Source: Bacillus paramycoides
GTDB taxonomy: Bacteria > Bacillota > Bacilli > Bacillales > Bacillaceae_G
Length of the DNA: 64,000 bases
Direction of reading: 5' to 3'
NCBI RefSeq assembly: GCF_001884235.1
Contig: NZ_MAOI01000070.1
Span: forward strand, 1-64,000
Below are positions 19,678 to 27,418 of the stretch, piece after piece (position 1 is the stretch's first letter; every line of letters starts with the position of its first letter). A model generated the notes under the pieces. That model made no database searches. It was given only the letters and a program-made list of their open reading frames with translations, and was not told where the DNA came from. Made by a program: the position numbers and the translations under genes.

Positions 19678-21651
19678 GTGCTGATTGGAAAACGCTTAAA
19701 TGACCGTTATAAACTGCTAAAAATGATTGGCGGTGGAGGAATGGCCAATGTATATTTAGCTCATGATGATATACTCGGCCGAGATGTAGCGGTAAAAATA
19801 TTAAGACTCGACTATTCAAATAACGAAGAGTTTATTAAACGTTTCCATCGAGAAGCGCAATCTGTTACAACGTTGTCGCATCCAAATATTGTGAATATGT
19901 ATGATGTTGGGGAAGAGGATGGTATATATTATCTTGTAATGGAATATGTACCTGGACGAACATTGAAGCAATACATAATTGATCGAGGAATGTTACCGAT
20001 AGGAGAAGCTCTTGATATTATGGAGCAGTTAACGTCCGCCATGGCACATGCCCATCATTTTGAGATTGTACATCGTGATATTAAACCGCACAATATTTTG
20101 ATTCGAGATGATGGAGTGATAAAAGTCACAGACTTTGGAATTGCGACAGCTACAAGTGCAACAACGATTACACATACAAATTCGGTGCTCGGTTCGGTGC
20201 ATTATTTATCACCAGAACAAGCGCGCGGCGGTATAGCGAATAAACAATCAGATATTTATTCACTTGGGATTGTTATGTTTGAATTGTTAACAGGAAGACA
20301 ACCATTTTCTGGTGAATCTGCTGTTGCAATTGCTTTAAAACATTTACAAAATGAAATACCATCTCCGAAAAGATGGAATGAAAATATTCCACAAAGTGTT
20401 GAAAATATTATATTAAAGGCAACTGCGAAAGATCCGTTTCATCGATATCAATCTGCTAATGCGATGAAACGAGATATTGAAACAGCGCTATACCCAGAAC
20501 GAATAAATGAACAACCATTTTACATACCAGAAGATATGGAAGCGACGAAAGCGATTCCAATTATTCAACAAGAACAATTATTTCAAAATGTAAGTGATGA
20601 AACGATTGTATTAAAAGGAAGTAAAGTGGATGAACAAGTAAGAAAAGAAGCGACCGAATCCGGTAAGAAGAAAAAACGAAGTAACAAATGGCTGAAGGTT
20701 TTAATTACAACATTTTTACTTTTAGCAATAGGGATAACATTAGCGCTTACTGTTATTCCAGGCTTCTTTATTCCGAAAGATGTGAAGGTTCCTGACGTGG
20801 CTGGTATGAAGTATACGACAGCTGTAAATGCATTAGTTGAAAAGGGGTTTGAAGTTACTGAACCTAATATTGTATATACAGATAATGTTGAAGTCGGAAA
20901 AGTGATAAAAACAGATCCTATAGCAGGAAGAGTAGTGAAAGAAAACTCTAAAATTACTATCTATCAATCAGGTGGGAAAAAGAAAAGTAAGATGCGCGAT
21001 TTGACAGGAAAAGATTTTGAGAGTATAAGAGCTGAGCTAGAAGAGAAATATAAACAAGTTACACCAAATTATATTGAAAATGATAAACCTAAAGGTGAAA
21101 TTGTAGAACAAATACCAACACCTGACCAAATGGTTGTAGAAGGAGAACAAGAAGTAAAGATTTGGATAAGTAAAGGGCCTTATCAGATTAGACCAGGGGA
21201 TTTTTCAAGCTGGACTGAAAATAGCGTGAAAAGTTATTTAAATGAAAGAAAACTTGTTTCTGATATAAAAAGGGAATATTCAGATACGGTTGATAAAGGT
21301 CTTGTTATTTCACAATTTCCGAAGCCTGGGACAGCTTTAAAAGAAGGAGATAAAGTAACGATTATTATCTCTGATGGTCCGAAGCCTAAAGTGACGAAAA
21401 CGGTAAAAGTGGATAACATTTCTATCCCATATGAGCCTCCTGCAACAGGTGAGAAAAAGCCACAAACAATAGAAATTTATAAAGAAGATATGCAGCAAAA
21501 AATGGATAGACCAGTTGAAACGAGAACAATTACTGAGTCGGCCACTATTTCTTTAGACTTTGTAATTCAAGAAGGTGCAAAGGGACACTATAAAATTGTT
21601 CGGGATGGAGTAACGATTATCGACAAAGAAGTGCCGTATCCATCTCAATAA
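19678..21651 (+). CDS. prkC: PrkC, PASTA-domain Ser/Thr protein kinase
   Basis: This 657-residue membrane kinase starts at GTG 19678, with AGGTGA nine bases upstream; a GTG at 19666 is less likely because it is not conserved. The kinase domain spans about 10-270, with GGGGMA (18-23), K40, HRD at 132-134, DFG at 152-154 and a threonine-rich activation loop. One membrane helix lies at about 340-365. Three extracellular PASTA repeats follow, and the protein ends in an Ig-like tail. PASTA domains sense muropeptides, and in B. subtilis PrkC triggers spore germination. It pairs with prpC. No T-rich terminator follows directly. Confidence 0.95.
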   Translation: MLIGKRLNDRYKLLKMIGGGGMANVYLAHDDILGRDVAVKILRLDYSNNEEFIKRFHREAQSVTTLSHPNIVNMYDVGEEDGIYYLVMEYVPGRTLKQYIIDRGMLPIGEALDIMEQLTSAMAHAHHFEIVHRDIKPHNILIRDDGVIKVTDFGIATATSATTITHTNSVLGSVHYLSPEQARGGIANKQSDIYSLGIVMFELLTGRQPFSGESAVAIALKHLQNEIPSPKRWNENIPQSVENIILKATAKDPFHRYQSANAMKRDIETALYPERINEQPFYIPEDMEATKAIPIIQQEQLFQNVSDETIVLKGSKVDEQVRKEATESGKKKKRSNKWLKVLITTFLLLAIGITLALTVIPGFFIPKDVKVPDVAGMKYTTAVNALVEKGFEVTEPNIVYTDNVEVGKVIKTDPIAGRVVKENSKITIYQSGGKKKSKMRDLTGKDFESIRAELEEKYKQVTPNYIENDKPKGEIVEQIPTPDQMVVEGEQEVKIWISKGPYQIRPGDFSSWTENSVKSYLNERKLVSDIKREYSDTVDKGLVISQFPKPGTALKEGDKVTIIISDGPKPKVTKTVKVDNISIPYEPPATGEKKPQTIEIYKEDMQQKMDRPVETRTITESATISLDFVIQEGAKGHYKIVRDGVTIIDKEVPYPSQ

Positions 21652-21723
21652 TAGTGAATTCCATTGTCTTGTTATGGGGGATAGCCAAAACCCTCACTGA
21701 TTAAAGTTTCACTTTATTACTCT

Positions 21724-21764
21724 TGCCTGTTATGCTGTCTACATAGTGGACGGTATAACAGGCA
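21724..21764. other. Long hairpin between prkC and rsgA
   Basis: TGCCTGTTAT and its complement ATAACAGGCA form the base of a 19-pair stem around the loop ATA. No T-run follows on the plus strand, so it is not a standard terminator. It may still mark or protect the 3' end of the prkC transcript. Confidence 0.6.
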
Positions 21765-21815
21765 AAAATATATGATTCAAAAAGCTATAAAAGTGATATT
21801 GTTGTAAATAGTATT

Positions 21816-21843
21816 TTGAATTTGATGGTAGATTAAATATATT
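21816..21843 (+). promoter_or_regulatory. Possible promoter for rsgA
   Basis: TTGAAT (21816-21821), 16 bases, then TATATT (21838-21843), about 105 bases before the rsgA start and inside the direct-repeat-flanked segment. Confidence 0.4.
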
Positions 21844-21947
21844 AACCTGGGTATATATTTGGTGGGTTTTGAAATAATTGTTTAAAGAGCTTTAGTCCAT
21901 TCATTTCTAATTACAGTTTCACTTTATACAAAATAAAGGAGAATTAT

Positions 21948-22829
21948 ATGCCAGAAGGAAAAATTGTAAAAGCTTTAAGTGGGTTTTATTATGTGCAGCA
22001 TGAAGAAGGGATTACACAATGTCGCGGGCGTGGTGTATTTAGAAAGAATAAAATTACGCCACTTGTAGGAGACCAAGTTGTATTTCAAGCAGATAATCCG
22101 AATGAAGGTTATGTGTTAGAAGTGTTTGATCGAAAAAATGAACTTGTTAGACCTCCTATTGCTAATGTTGATCAAGCAATTCTTGTTTTCTCTGCAGTAG
22201 AACCAGATTTTAATCCAGGACTGTTAGATCGATTTTTAGTATTGATTGAATATCATAACATTAAGCCGATTATTTGTATTAGTAAGATGGATTTAGTAGA
22301 TGAAAAAATGAGAGAAACTGTTGAATCTTATGCAAATGATTATCGTGAAATGGGTTATGATGTCTTGTTTACTTCTATAAATACATCGGAAAGTATCGAC
22401 ATTTTGAAACCATTCTTAGAAGGCTGTATTTCTGTCGTTGCAGGCCAATCTGGTGTTGGGAAATCTTCAATGTTAAACGTATTACGTCCAGATTTAGAAT
22501 TGAAAACAAATGATATTTCTTCACATTTAGGACGCGGGAAGCATACGACAAGACACGTGGAATTAATTACAGTTGGAAGCGGACTAGTTGCGGATACACC
22601 TGGTTTTAGTTCACTGGATTTCATAGATATAGAAGTAGAAGATCTTACATATTGTTTTCCAGAGTTGAAAGAAGCGAGCCAATACTGTAAATTTAGAGGG
22701 TGTACACATCTTTCTGAACCGAAATGTGCGGTGAAAGTTGCGGTTGAAGAAGGAAAGATTACTGAATATCGTTATAAGAATTACAAACAATTCGTAGAAG
22801 AAATTAGAGAGAGAAAGCCGAGGTATTAG
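21948..22829 (+). CDS. rsgA: RsgA (CpgA), ribosome small-subunit maturation GTPase
   Basis: This 293-residue circularly permuted GTPase acts late in 30S assembly. An N-terminal OB-fold (about 1-65) precedes motifs in permuted order: G4 SKMD at 112-115, G1 GQSGVGKS at 166-173 and G3 DTPG at 216-219. A zinc site is formed by C247, C252, H254 and C260. AAAGGAG lies before the ATG. In B. subtilis the protein is a PrkC substrate and sits downstream of prkC, the same order as here. rpe starts two bases after the stop. Confidence 0.95.
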   Translation: MPEGKIVKALSGFYYVQHEEGITQCRGRGVFRKNKITPLVGDQVVFQADNPNEGYVLEVFDRKNELVRPPIANVDQAILVFSAVEPDFNPGLLDRFLVLIEYHNIKPIICISKMDLVDEKMRETVESYANDYREMGYDVLFTSINTSESIDILKPFLEGCISVVAGQSGVGKSSMLNVLRPDLELKTNDISSHLGRGKHTTRHVELITVGSGLVADTPGFSSLDFIDIEVEDLTYCFPELKEASQYCKFRGCTHLSEPKCAVKVAVEEGKITEYRYKNYKQFVEEIRERKPRY

Positions 22830-22831
22830 TC

Positions 22832-23476
22832 ATGATTAAAATTGCACCATCGATTTTATCAGCAGATTTTTCAAAATTAGGGGAAGAGATTAAAGATGTA
22901 GAAAAAGGCGGAGCTGATTACATTCACGTCGATGTAATGGATGGACATTTCGTACCAAATATTACGATCGGACCATTAATTGTAGAAGCAATCCGTCCGA
23001 TTACATCATTACCGTTAGATGTACATTTAATGATTGAAAATCCTGATAACTATATCCCCACTTTCGCAAAAGCGGGAGCGGATATTATTACTGTCCATGT
23101 AGAAGCTTGTCCTCATCTACATCGTACAATTCAGTTAATTAAATCTCATGACATTAAAGCAGGGGTTGTATTAAATCCACATACTCCAGTTTCAACGATT
23201 GAGCATGTATTAGAAGATATAGACATGGTATTACTTATGACAGTAAATCCTGGATTTGGCGGACAGAAGTTTATTCATTCTGTATTACCGAAAATTAAAC
23301 AAGTTGCAGAAATGGTTAAAAAGCGAAATCTACAAGTGGAAATCGAAGTTGATGGTGGTGTCAACGCTGAAACGGCAAGACTTTGTATTGAAGCAGGAGC
23401 GAATGTTCTTGTAGCGGGATCAGCAGTATACAATCAAAAAGACCGCGGTGAAGCAATTCGTGTAATTCGTGGATAA
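22832..23476 (+). CDS. rpe: Ribulose-phosphate 3-epimerase
   Basis: This 214-residue TIM-barrel enzyme of the pentose phosphate pathway interconverts ribulose 5-phosphate and xylulose 5-phosphate. It has [13 protein letters not shown] at the start, [12 protein letters not shown] with metal and catalytic residues (about 33-44), [10 protein letters not shown] near 140 and the phosphate-binding EVDGGVN segment near 172. It is tightly packed after rsgA, with its Shine-Dalgarno (GAGAAAG-like) inside the rsgA end. Confidence 0.95.
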   Translation: MIKIAPSILSADFSKLGEEIKDVEKGGADYIHVDVMDGHFVPNITIGPLIVEAIRPITSLPLDVHLMIENPDNYIPTFAKAGADIITVHVEACPHLHRTIQLIKSHDIKAGVVLNPHTPVSTIEHVLEDIDMVLLMTVNPGFGGQKFIHSVLPKIKQVAEMVKKRNLQVEIEVDGGVNAETARLCIEAGANVLVAGSAVYNQKDRGEAIRVIRG

Positions 23477-23497
23477 AGAATAAACGAACTTTTATCC

Positions 23498-23530
23498 TAG
23501 TGAAGCCTCTAGTTCATTAAGACTTCACTA
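23498..23530 (+). other. Hairpin in the rpe-thiN gap
   Basis: TAGTGAAG (23498-23505) pairs with CTTCACTA (23523-23530) around a 17-base loop. It lies 31 bases before a terminator-like hairpin. I do not recognise it as a known riboswitch; no TPP-riboswitch core is visible. Confidence 0.4.
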
Positions 23531-23560
23531 TTTATACATGTTAGAGCAGAAAATAAGAAG

Positions 23561-23594
23561 AAAGGCAATCTACCGAATGGCAGATTGCCTTTTT
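23561..23594 (+). terminator. Terminator-like hairpin just upstream of thiN
   Basis: AAAGGCAATCT (23561-23571) pairs with AGATTGCCTTT (23582-23592) and ends in five T residues, only 21 bases before the thiN start. It probably ends part of the upstream transcript. There is no room for a promoter between it and thiN. Confidence 0.75.
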
Positions 23595-23615
23595 ACAATA
23601 GAAGGGGAAGGAAAA

Positions 23616-24257
23616 ATGATTATTCATATTTTAGCGGGAGGACCTGCAGAATGCTGCGCAGATTTTTCTCGATATGAAAATGAAGAAGTAGTGTGGGCGG
23701 CCGTTGATAGAGGGGTGTACCGTTTGTTGAAAAGAGGAATCACTCCGGCTGTTGCGTTTGGAGATTATGATTCAGTTACTGATGATGAATTAGCATGGAT
23801 GGGACAGCAGACAAATGAATTACATATTGTCCCACGAGAAAAAGATCAAACAGATTTAGAAATTGCAATTAGCTGGGCTTTAGAACAGAGACCAAAATTA
23901 ATTCGTATTTTTGGTGCTACTGGTGGAAGGCTTGATCACGGTTTAGCAAATATTCAGATGCTTTTAAAGGGATTAGAAGTAAATATAGAAATGTGTATTG
24001 TGGACAATAAAAATGAAATAATGGTGAAAAAGCTTGGTACGTATATAATTGAAGGAAATGAACATTTTCCATACGTATCATTTGTACCAGTTACTGAAAG
24101 GGTGGAAGGCATTACACTTCACGGTTTTAAGTACCCTCTTACTAATAAAACAATAGAGTGGGGATCGACACTTTGTATTAGTAATGAACTCATTAAGGAA
24201 AAAGGTACTTTTTCATTTACTTCTGGCATATTAATGATGATAAGAAGCACTGATTGA
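23616..24257 (+). CDS. thiN: Thiamine pyrophosphokinase
   Basis: The 213-residue enzyme transfers pyrophosphate from ATP to thiamine to make thiamine diphosphate. It starts MIIHILAGGPAE and carries VAAVDRG-like, GDYDS (near 48-52), EKDQTDLE (near 75) and GATGGRLDH (near 104) motifs that form the active site. An upstream in-frame start at 23538 would translate through the terminator hairpin, so ATG 23616, preceded by GAAGGGGAAGG, is chosen. In B. subtilis thiN also follows rpe. The hairpin just ahead suggests expression depends on read-through. Confidence 0.93.
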   Translation: MIIHILAGGPAECCADFSRYENEEVVWAAVDRGVYRLLKRGITPAVAFGDYDSVTDDELAWMGQQTNELHIVPREKDQTDLEIAISWALEQRPKLIRIFGATGGRLDHGLANIQMLLKGLEVNIEMCIVDNKNEIMVKKLGTYIIEGNEHFPYVSFVPVTERVEGITLHGFKYPLTNKTIEWGSTLCISNELIKEKGTFSFTSGILMMIRSTD

Positions 24258-24260
24258 AGA

Positions 24261-24288
24261 AACAATTTTGCTCCTTGCATCATATAGT
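24261..24288 (+). promoter_or_regulatory. Possible sigma-E-type promoter for spoVM
   Basis: CATATAGT (24281-24288) matches 6 of 8 positions of the sigma-E -10 (CATACAnT type). AACAATT lies 13 bases upstream as a weak -35. It is placed 35 bases before spoVM, which is under sigma-E control in B. subtilis. The sequence match is modest. Confidence 0.35.
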
Positions 24289-24323
24289 GAACAAGTGGAG
24301 TAATGGGGATTAGGAGGGAAACC

Positions 24324-24404
24324 ATGAGATTTTATACAATTAAGTTACCTAAATTTCTTGGTGGAATTGTTCGTGCGATGTTAAATACCTTTAAAAAAGA
24401 CTAA
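24324..24404 (+). CDS. spoVM: SpoVM, 26-residue spore coat anchoring peptide
   Basis: A 26-codon gene encodes MRFYTIKLPKFL, then GGIVRAMLNTFKKD, nearly the same as B. subtilis SpoVM. This amphipathic helix recognises the convex forespore membrane, anchors the coat ATPase SpoIVA, and blocks FtsH. Proline 9, needed for curvature sensing in B. subtilis, is present. The Shine-Dalgarno AGGAGGG (24312-24318) sits five bases before the ATG. It lies between thiN and rpmB, its position in B. subtilis. It is short enough to be missed by automatic callers, but the identity is clear. Confidence 0.96.
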   Translation: MRFYTIKLPKFLGGIVRAMLNTFKKD

Positions 24405-24431
24405 AAAAAGCACCTATTACCGGTGCTTTTT
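24405..24431 (+). terminator. Terminator directly after spoVM
   Basis: AAAAAGCACC (24405-24414) pairs with GGTGCTTTTT (24422-24431) around a 7-base loop, starting one base after the spoVM stop. Confidence 0.85.
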
Positions 24432-24444
24432 CCATTGGTATAGT

Positions 24445-24473
24445 AAAAAAAGAGCCTAGCGGCTCTTTTTTTT
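24445..24473. terminator. Bidirectional terminator between spoVM and rpmB
   Basis: A 12-base-pair stem, AAAAAAAGAGCC with GGCTCTTTTTTT, has the 4-base loop TAGC. A and T runs on the two sides allow it to stop transcription from both directions. Confidence 0.88.
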
Positions 24474-24477
24474 ATTA

Positions 24478-24666
24478 TTAAACACGTTCGATTTTGCCAG
24501 ATTTTAATGCTCTAGCAGAAACGTAAACACGTTGAACTTTACCGTCGATGCGTACGCGAACTTTTTGAAGGTTAGCGCCCCATTTACGTTTTGTAGCGTT
24601 CATTGCGTGAGAACGAGAGTTACCAGAACGAGCTTTTCTTCCAGTGATAGCACAAACACGAGCCAT
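24478..24666 (-). CDS. rpmB: 50S ribosomal protein L28
   Basis: The 62-residue protein starts [20 protein letters not shown] and ends [14 protein letters not shown], the L28 signature. Only one cysteine remains near the N-terminus, so this is the zinc-free form rather than the four-cysteine zinc-ribbon form. It is transcribed on the minus strand, convergent with spoVM and divergent from yloU, as in B. subtilis. GGAGGGAAA precedes the ATG. Confidence 0.96.
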
Positions 24667-24789
24667 TTATATTTCCCTCCCTTGATACCTTACCATACGT
24701 AATTTTTCAATGTTAGTCTTTTATGCGATGCTAAAAACACTACTATAATTTAACACAACTAAAAAGAGAATGCAACACCGTAGGAAAAA

Positions 24790-24860
24790 GAAATCAAGAA
24801 AAATTACTTGACACTATATATCAATGAAGAAAAGTTGAAATCAAGAAAAATTGCTTGACA
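24790..24860. repeat. Two-copy direct repeat carrying TTGACA
   Basis: The 24-base unit at 24790-24813 recurs at 24837-24860 with a single difference (A or G before CTTGACA). The offset is 47 bases. Each copy ends in TTGACA. Confidence 0.8.
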
Positions 24861-24886
24861 TATTATAGTGGTACATGTTGTATAAT
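24855..24886 (+). promoter_or_regulatory. Candidate promoter for yloU-fakA
   Basis: TTGACA at 24855-24860 and TATAAT at 24881-24886 are both perfect hexamers, but the spacer is 20 bases, longer than the usual 16-18. Transcription would begin near 24893. Confidence 0.5.
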
Positions 24887-25043
24887 AACAATGGACTATT
24901 TTGCTCATCATAAAAAAATGTAATTTAAAACATAAAATATGAGAGTGAAAAAGAAAGAACGATGGAATTTTCTTTAAAAAGATTATATGATAGTAACTAA
25001 AGTAGTCTAGCTCACTTTCACCATTTATGAAGGGGGAAACGAG

Positions 25044-25406
25044 ATGTCAATTGAAATTAAAACGAAGTACGGTCAAATTGATATTAGTACAGATGTAATT
25101 GCAACAATTGCTGGAGGTGCCGCAGTAGATTGCTACGGTATCGTAGGTATGGCATCAAAAAATCAATTAAAAGATGGATTAACAGACATTTTACGAAAAG
25201 AAAACTTCACTAGAGGCGTAATTGTTCGTAAAAATGAAGATGAAGTACATATTGATATGTATATTATTGTGAGCTATGGTACGAAAATTTCAGAAGTAGC
25301 ACATAACGTGCAGACGAAAGTGAAATATACATTAGATCAAACTGTAGGACTAGCAGTAGATTCTGTAAACATCTACGTACAAGGAGTTAAAGTAATAAAC
25401 TTGTAA
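25044..25406 (+). CDS. yloU: Asp23/Gls24 family protein (YloU)
   Basis: The 120-residue protein has the family pattern: an N-terminal GQIDISTDVIATIAGGAAVDCYGIVGM, a central VHIDMYIIVSYG strand and a C-terminal VNIYVQGVKV. Asp23/Gls24 proteins are small cytosolic or membrane-associated proteins linked to envelope stress. The exact role of YloU is unknown, but it is almost always next to fakA (yloV), which suggests a link to fatty-acid kinase function. GAAGGGGGAAA lies before the ATG, and fakA starts 22 bases downstream. Confidence 0.9.
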   Translation: MSIEIKTKYGQIDISTDVIATIAGGAAVDCYGIVGMASKNQLKDGLTDILRKENFTRGVIVRKNEDEVHIDMYIIVSYGTKISEVAHNVQTKVKYTLDQTVGLAVDSVNIYVQGVKVINL

Positions 25407-25428
25407 TGTGCATTAAGGAGGAAAATCT

Positions 25429-27105
25429 GTGTCAATTCAAAAAATTGATGGGAAACGTTTATCACAAATGATCATTCAAGGAGCGAATAATTTAACAAAT
25501 AATGTTCAGCTTGTTGATGCATTAAACGTATTTCCAGTTCCAGATGGCGATACCGGTACAAACATGAACTTATCAATGACTTCAGGCGCACGTGAAGTGA
25601 AAGCAAATCCTTCACAGCATGCTGGTAAAGTCGGCGTAAGTTTAGCCAAAGGATTATTAATGGGAGCACGTGGTAACTCTGGTGTTATTTTATCTCAATT
25701 GTTCCGTGGTTTCTCTAAATCCATTGAACAAAAAGAAGAATTAACAACAGTTGATTTTGCTGCAGCTTTAGAAGCTGGAGTAGAGGCGGCTTACAAAGCG
25801 GTTATGAAACCGATCGAAGGAACGATTTTAACGGTTGCAAGAGAAACGGGTAAATATGCAGTGACAGTTGCGAAAAAACAGCGCGACTTTGTTTTGTTTA
25901 TGGAAGACGTTGTGAAAGAAGCAAATGCATCGTTAAATCGTACGCCAGATTTATTACCTGTATTAAAACAAGTTGGCGTTGTAGATAGCGGTGGTAAAGG
26001 TCTTGTTGTTGTATACGAAGGATTTTTAGCTGACTTAAAAGGAGAAACGATTTCTTCTGATGCGCCTGCACAACCATCTATGAATGAAATGGTACGCGCA
26101 GAACATCACCGTAGTGTACAAAGCCAATTGAGTACAGAAGATATTAAGTATGGATATTGTACGGAATTCATGGTGAAATTAGAGCCTGAAAAAATGAAGG
26201 AACATAATTTCTCTGAACAAAAATTCCGTGAAGATATTAGTGTGTACGGAGATTCACTACTTGTTGTATCGGATGATGAGGTTGTAAAGGTTCATATTCA
26301 TGCGGAACATCCTGGAGATCCTATGAACTACGGACAGCGTTACGGTAGTCTAATTAAGATCAAAGTAGAAAATATGCGTGAACAGCATACTGCTTTATTA
26401 GATGAACCTACTCCGATGCCTGAACAAACGAATCAGCCAAAAGAGAAACAACCGTATGGTATTGTAACTGTAGCTATGGGATCTGGTATTAAAACTTTAT
26501 TTGAGAGCATTGGCGCAACAAAAGTTATCGAAGGTGGCCAAACGATGAATCCAAGTACGGAGGATATCGTGAAGGCGATTGAAGAGGCGAATGCTGAAAA
26601 AATTATCATTTTACCAAATAACGGAAATATCGTGATGGCAGCAGAACAAGCAGCATCAGTGGTAGATCAAGAAGTTATTGTTGTTCGTTCAAAAACAGTT
26701 CCTCAAGGTATGGCTGCTATGTTAGCATTTAATCCAGTTGGAACGTTAGAAGAGAATGAAGAACACATGAAAGAAGCTTTATCCCATGTGAAAACAGGTC
26801 AAATTACGTATGCTGTTCGTGATACGGAAATTGATGGTGTAGCAATTCAAAAAGATGATTTCATGTGTATTGCAGATGGGAAAATTGTATCTACAAATGC
26901 TGAAAAAGTAGGAGCTGCGAAGCAATTACTAGAAGCGCTAATTGATGAGGATTCTGAAATCGTAACGATTCTACAAGGTGAAGATGCAACAGATGAAGAA
27001 GTGGCTGAATTAGTTACGTTTGTAGAAGAGAGCTTTGAAGATGCAGAAGTAGAAGTACATGCAGGGAACCAACCGGTGTATTCTTTCATCTTCTCTGTAG
27101 AATAA
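25429..27105 (+). CDS. fakA: FakA/YloV, fatty acid kinase catalytic subunit
   Basis: The 558-residue protein has an N-terminal DAK2 (DhaL-type) ATP-binding domain with NVFPVPDGDTGTNM at 33-46 and GARGNSGVILSQ near 81. A middle region and the C-terminal FakA domain follow. With a FakB lipid-binding partner encoded elsewhere, it phosphorylates exogenous fatty acids to acyl-phosphate, which PlsX/PlsY pathways use; plsX lies about 3 kb downstream. Translation starts at GTG, with AAGGAGGAAAA upstream. A terminator follows. The B. subtilis order continues with sdaAB-sdaAA, which are missing here. Confidence 0.9.
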   Translation: MSIQKIDGKRLSQMIIQGANNLTNNVQLVDALNVFPVPDGDTGTNMNLSMTSGAREVKANPSQHAGKVGVSLAKGLLMGARGNSGVILSQLFRGFSKSIEQKEELTTVDFAAALEAGVEAAYKAVMKPIEGTILTVARETGKYAVTVAKKQRDFVLFMEDVVKEANASLNRTPDLLPVLKQVGVVDSGGKGLVVVYEGFLADLKGETISSDAPAQPSMNEMVRAEHHRSVQSQLSTEDIKYGYCTEFMVKLEPEKMKEHNFSEQKFREDISVYGDSLLVVSDDEVVKVHIHAEHPGDPMNYGQRYGSLIKIKVENMREQHTALLDEPTPMPEQTNQPKEKQPYGIVTVAMGSGIKTLFESIGATKVIEGGQTMNPSTEDIVKAIEEANAEKIIILPNNGNIVMAAEQAASVVDQEVIVVRSKTVPQGMAAMLAFNPVGTLEENEEHMKEALSHVKTGQITYAVRDTEIDGVAIQKDDFMCIADGKIVSTNAEKVGAAKQLLEALIDEDSEIVTILQGEDATDEEVAELVTFVEESFEDAEVEVHAGNQPVYSFIFSVE

Positions 27106-27418
27106 GAAAAGATTCGTTTTGAAAATAAATGGATTACTTACTTGCTAATGGATAAGAAGTAGTGATATGAAATTTATTACTAGTTTTTATTCAAAAGGCT
27201 AGCATATTGATGATAGAAAAGAGCCTTGCTGCTAAAAGTGAGGCTCTTTTCTTACGTGTTGTATAACTTTGTTTTATATAGAGGGATTAGAGTAGTTTCT
27301 CTTAGAATGCCTATGATAGAATATATAGGGTGAAAGAGAGCGATTACAGATGTTAATGATGTTAATGGTTAATCAATAGAGTGAAACAAAGAAAATAATG
27401 TGACGGAGCGTGAGAATC
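27106..27418. other. Gap between fakA and recG
   Basis: About 313 bases contain a terminator (27215-27252) and a weak extended -10 (TGATAGAAT at 27314-27322) that may serve recG. I see no gene in it. In B. subtilis the serine dehydratase genes occupy this position. Confidence 0.55.
27215..27252 (+). terminator. Intrinsic terminator after fakA
   Basis: AGAAAAGAGCCT (27215-27226) pairs with AGGCTCTTTTCT (27241-27252) around a 14-base loop. It lies about 110 bases after the fakA stop. Confidence 0.75.

Larger units (their letters stand above)
21705..21927. repeat. Segment flanked by 13-base direct repeats with internal hairpin
   Basis: AGTTTCACTTTAT occurs at 21705-21717 and again at 21915-21927, flanking about 197 bases between prkC and rsgA. 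Just inside the left copy lies a long inverted repeat (21724-21742 with 21746-21764), pairing over 19 positions with some G-T pairs and a 3-base loop. The layout recalls short non-coding repeats of the B. cereus group, but I cannot match it to a named family. Confidence 0.55.
24667..25043. other. Regulatory gap between rpmB and yloU
   Basis: This 377-base AT-rich region separates divergent genes. It holds a near-exact tandem repeat with two TTGACA elements (24790-24860), a TATAAT at 24881-24886, and then about 155 bases of leader before yloU with only weak AT-rich stems. No coding potential is seen. The rpmB promoter must also lie here but is not clear. Confidence 0.6.

Noticed and set aside
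23477-23615. TPP riboswitch before thiN
   Set aside because: The expected conserved core is not present. Only simple hairpins are seen.
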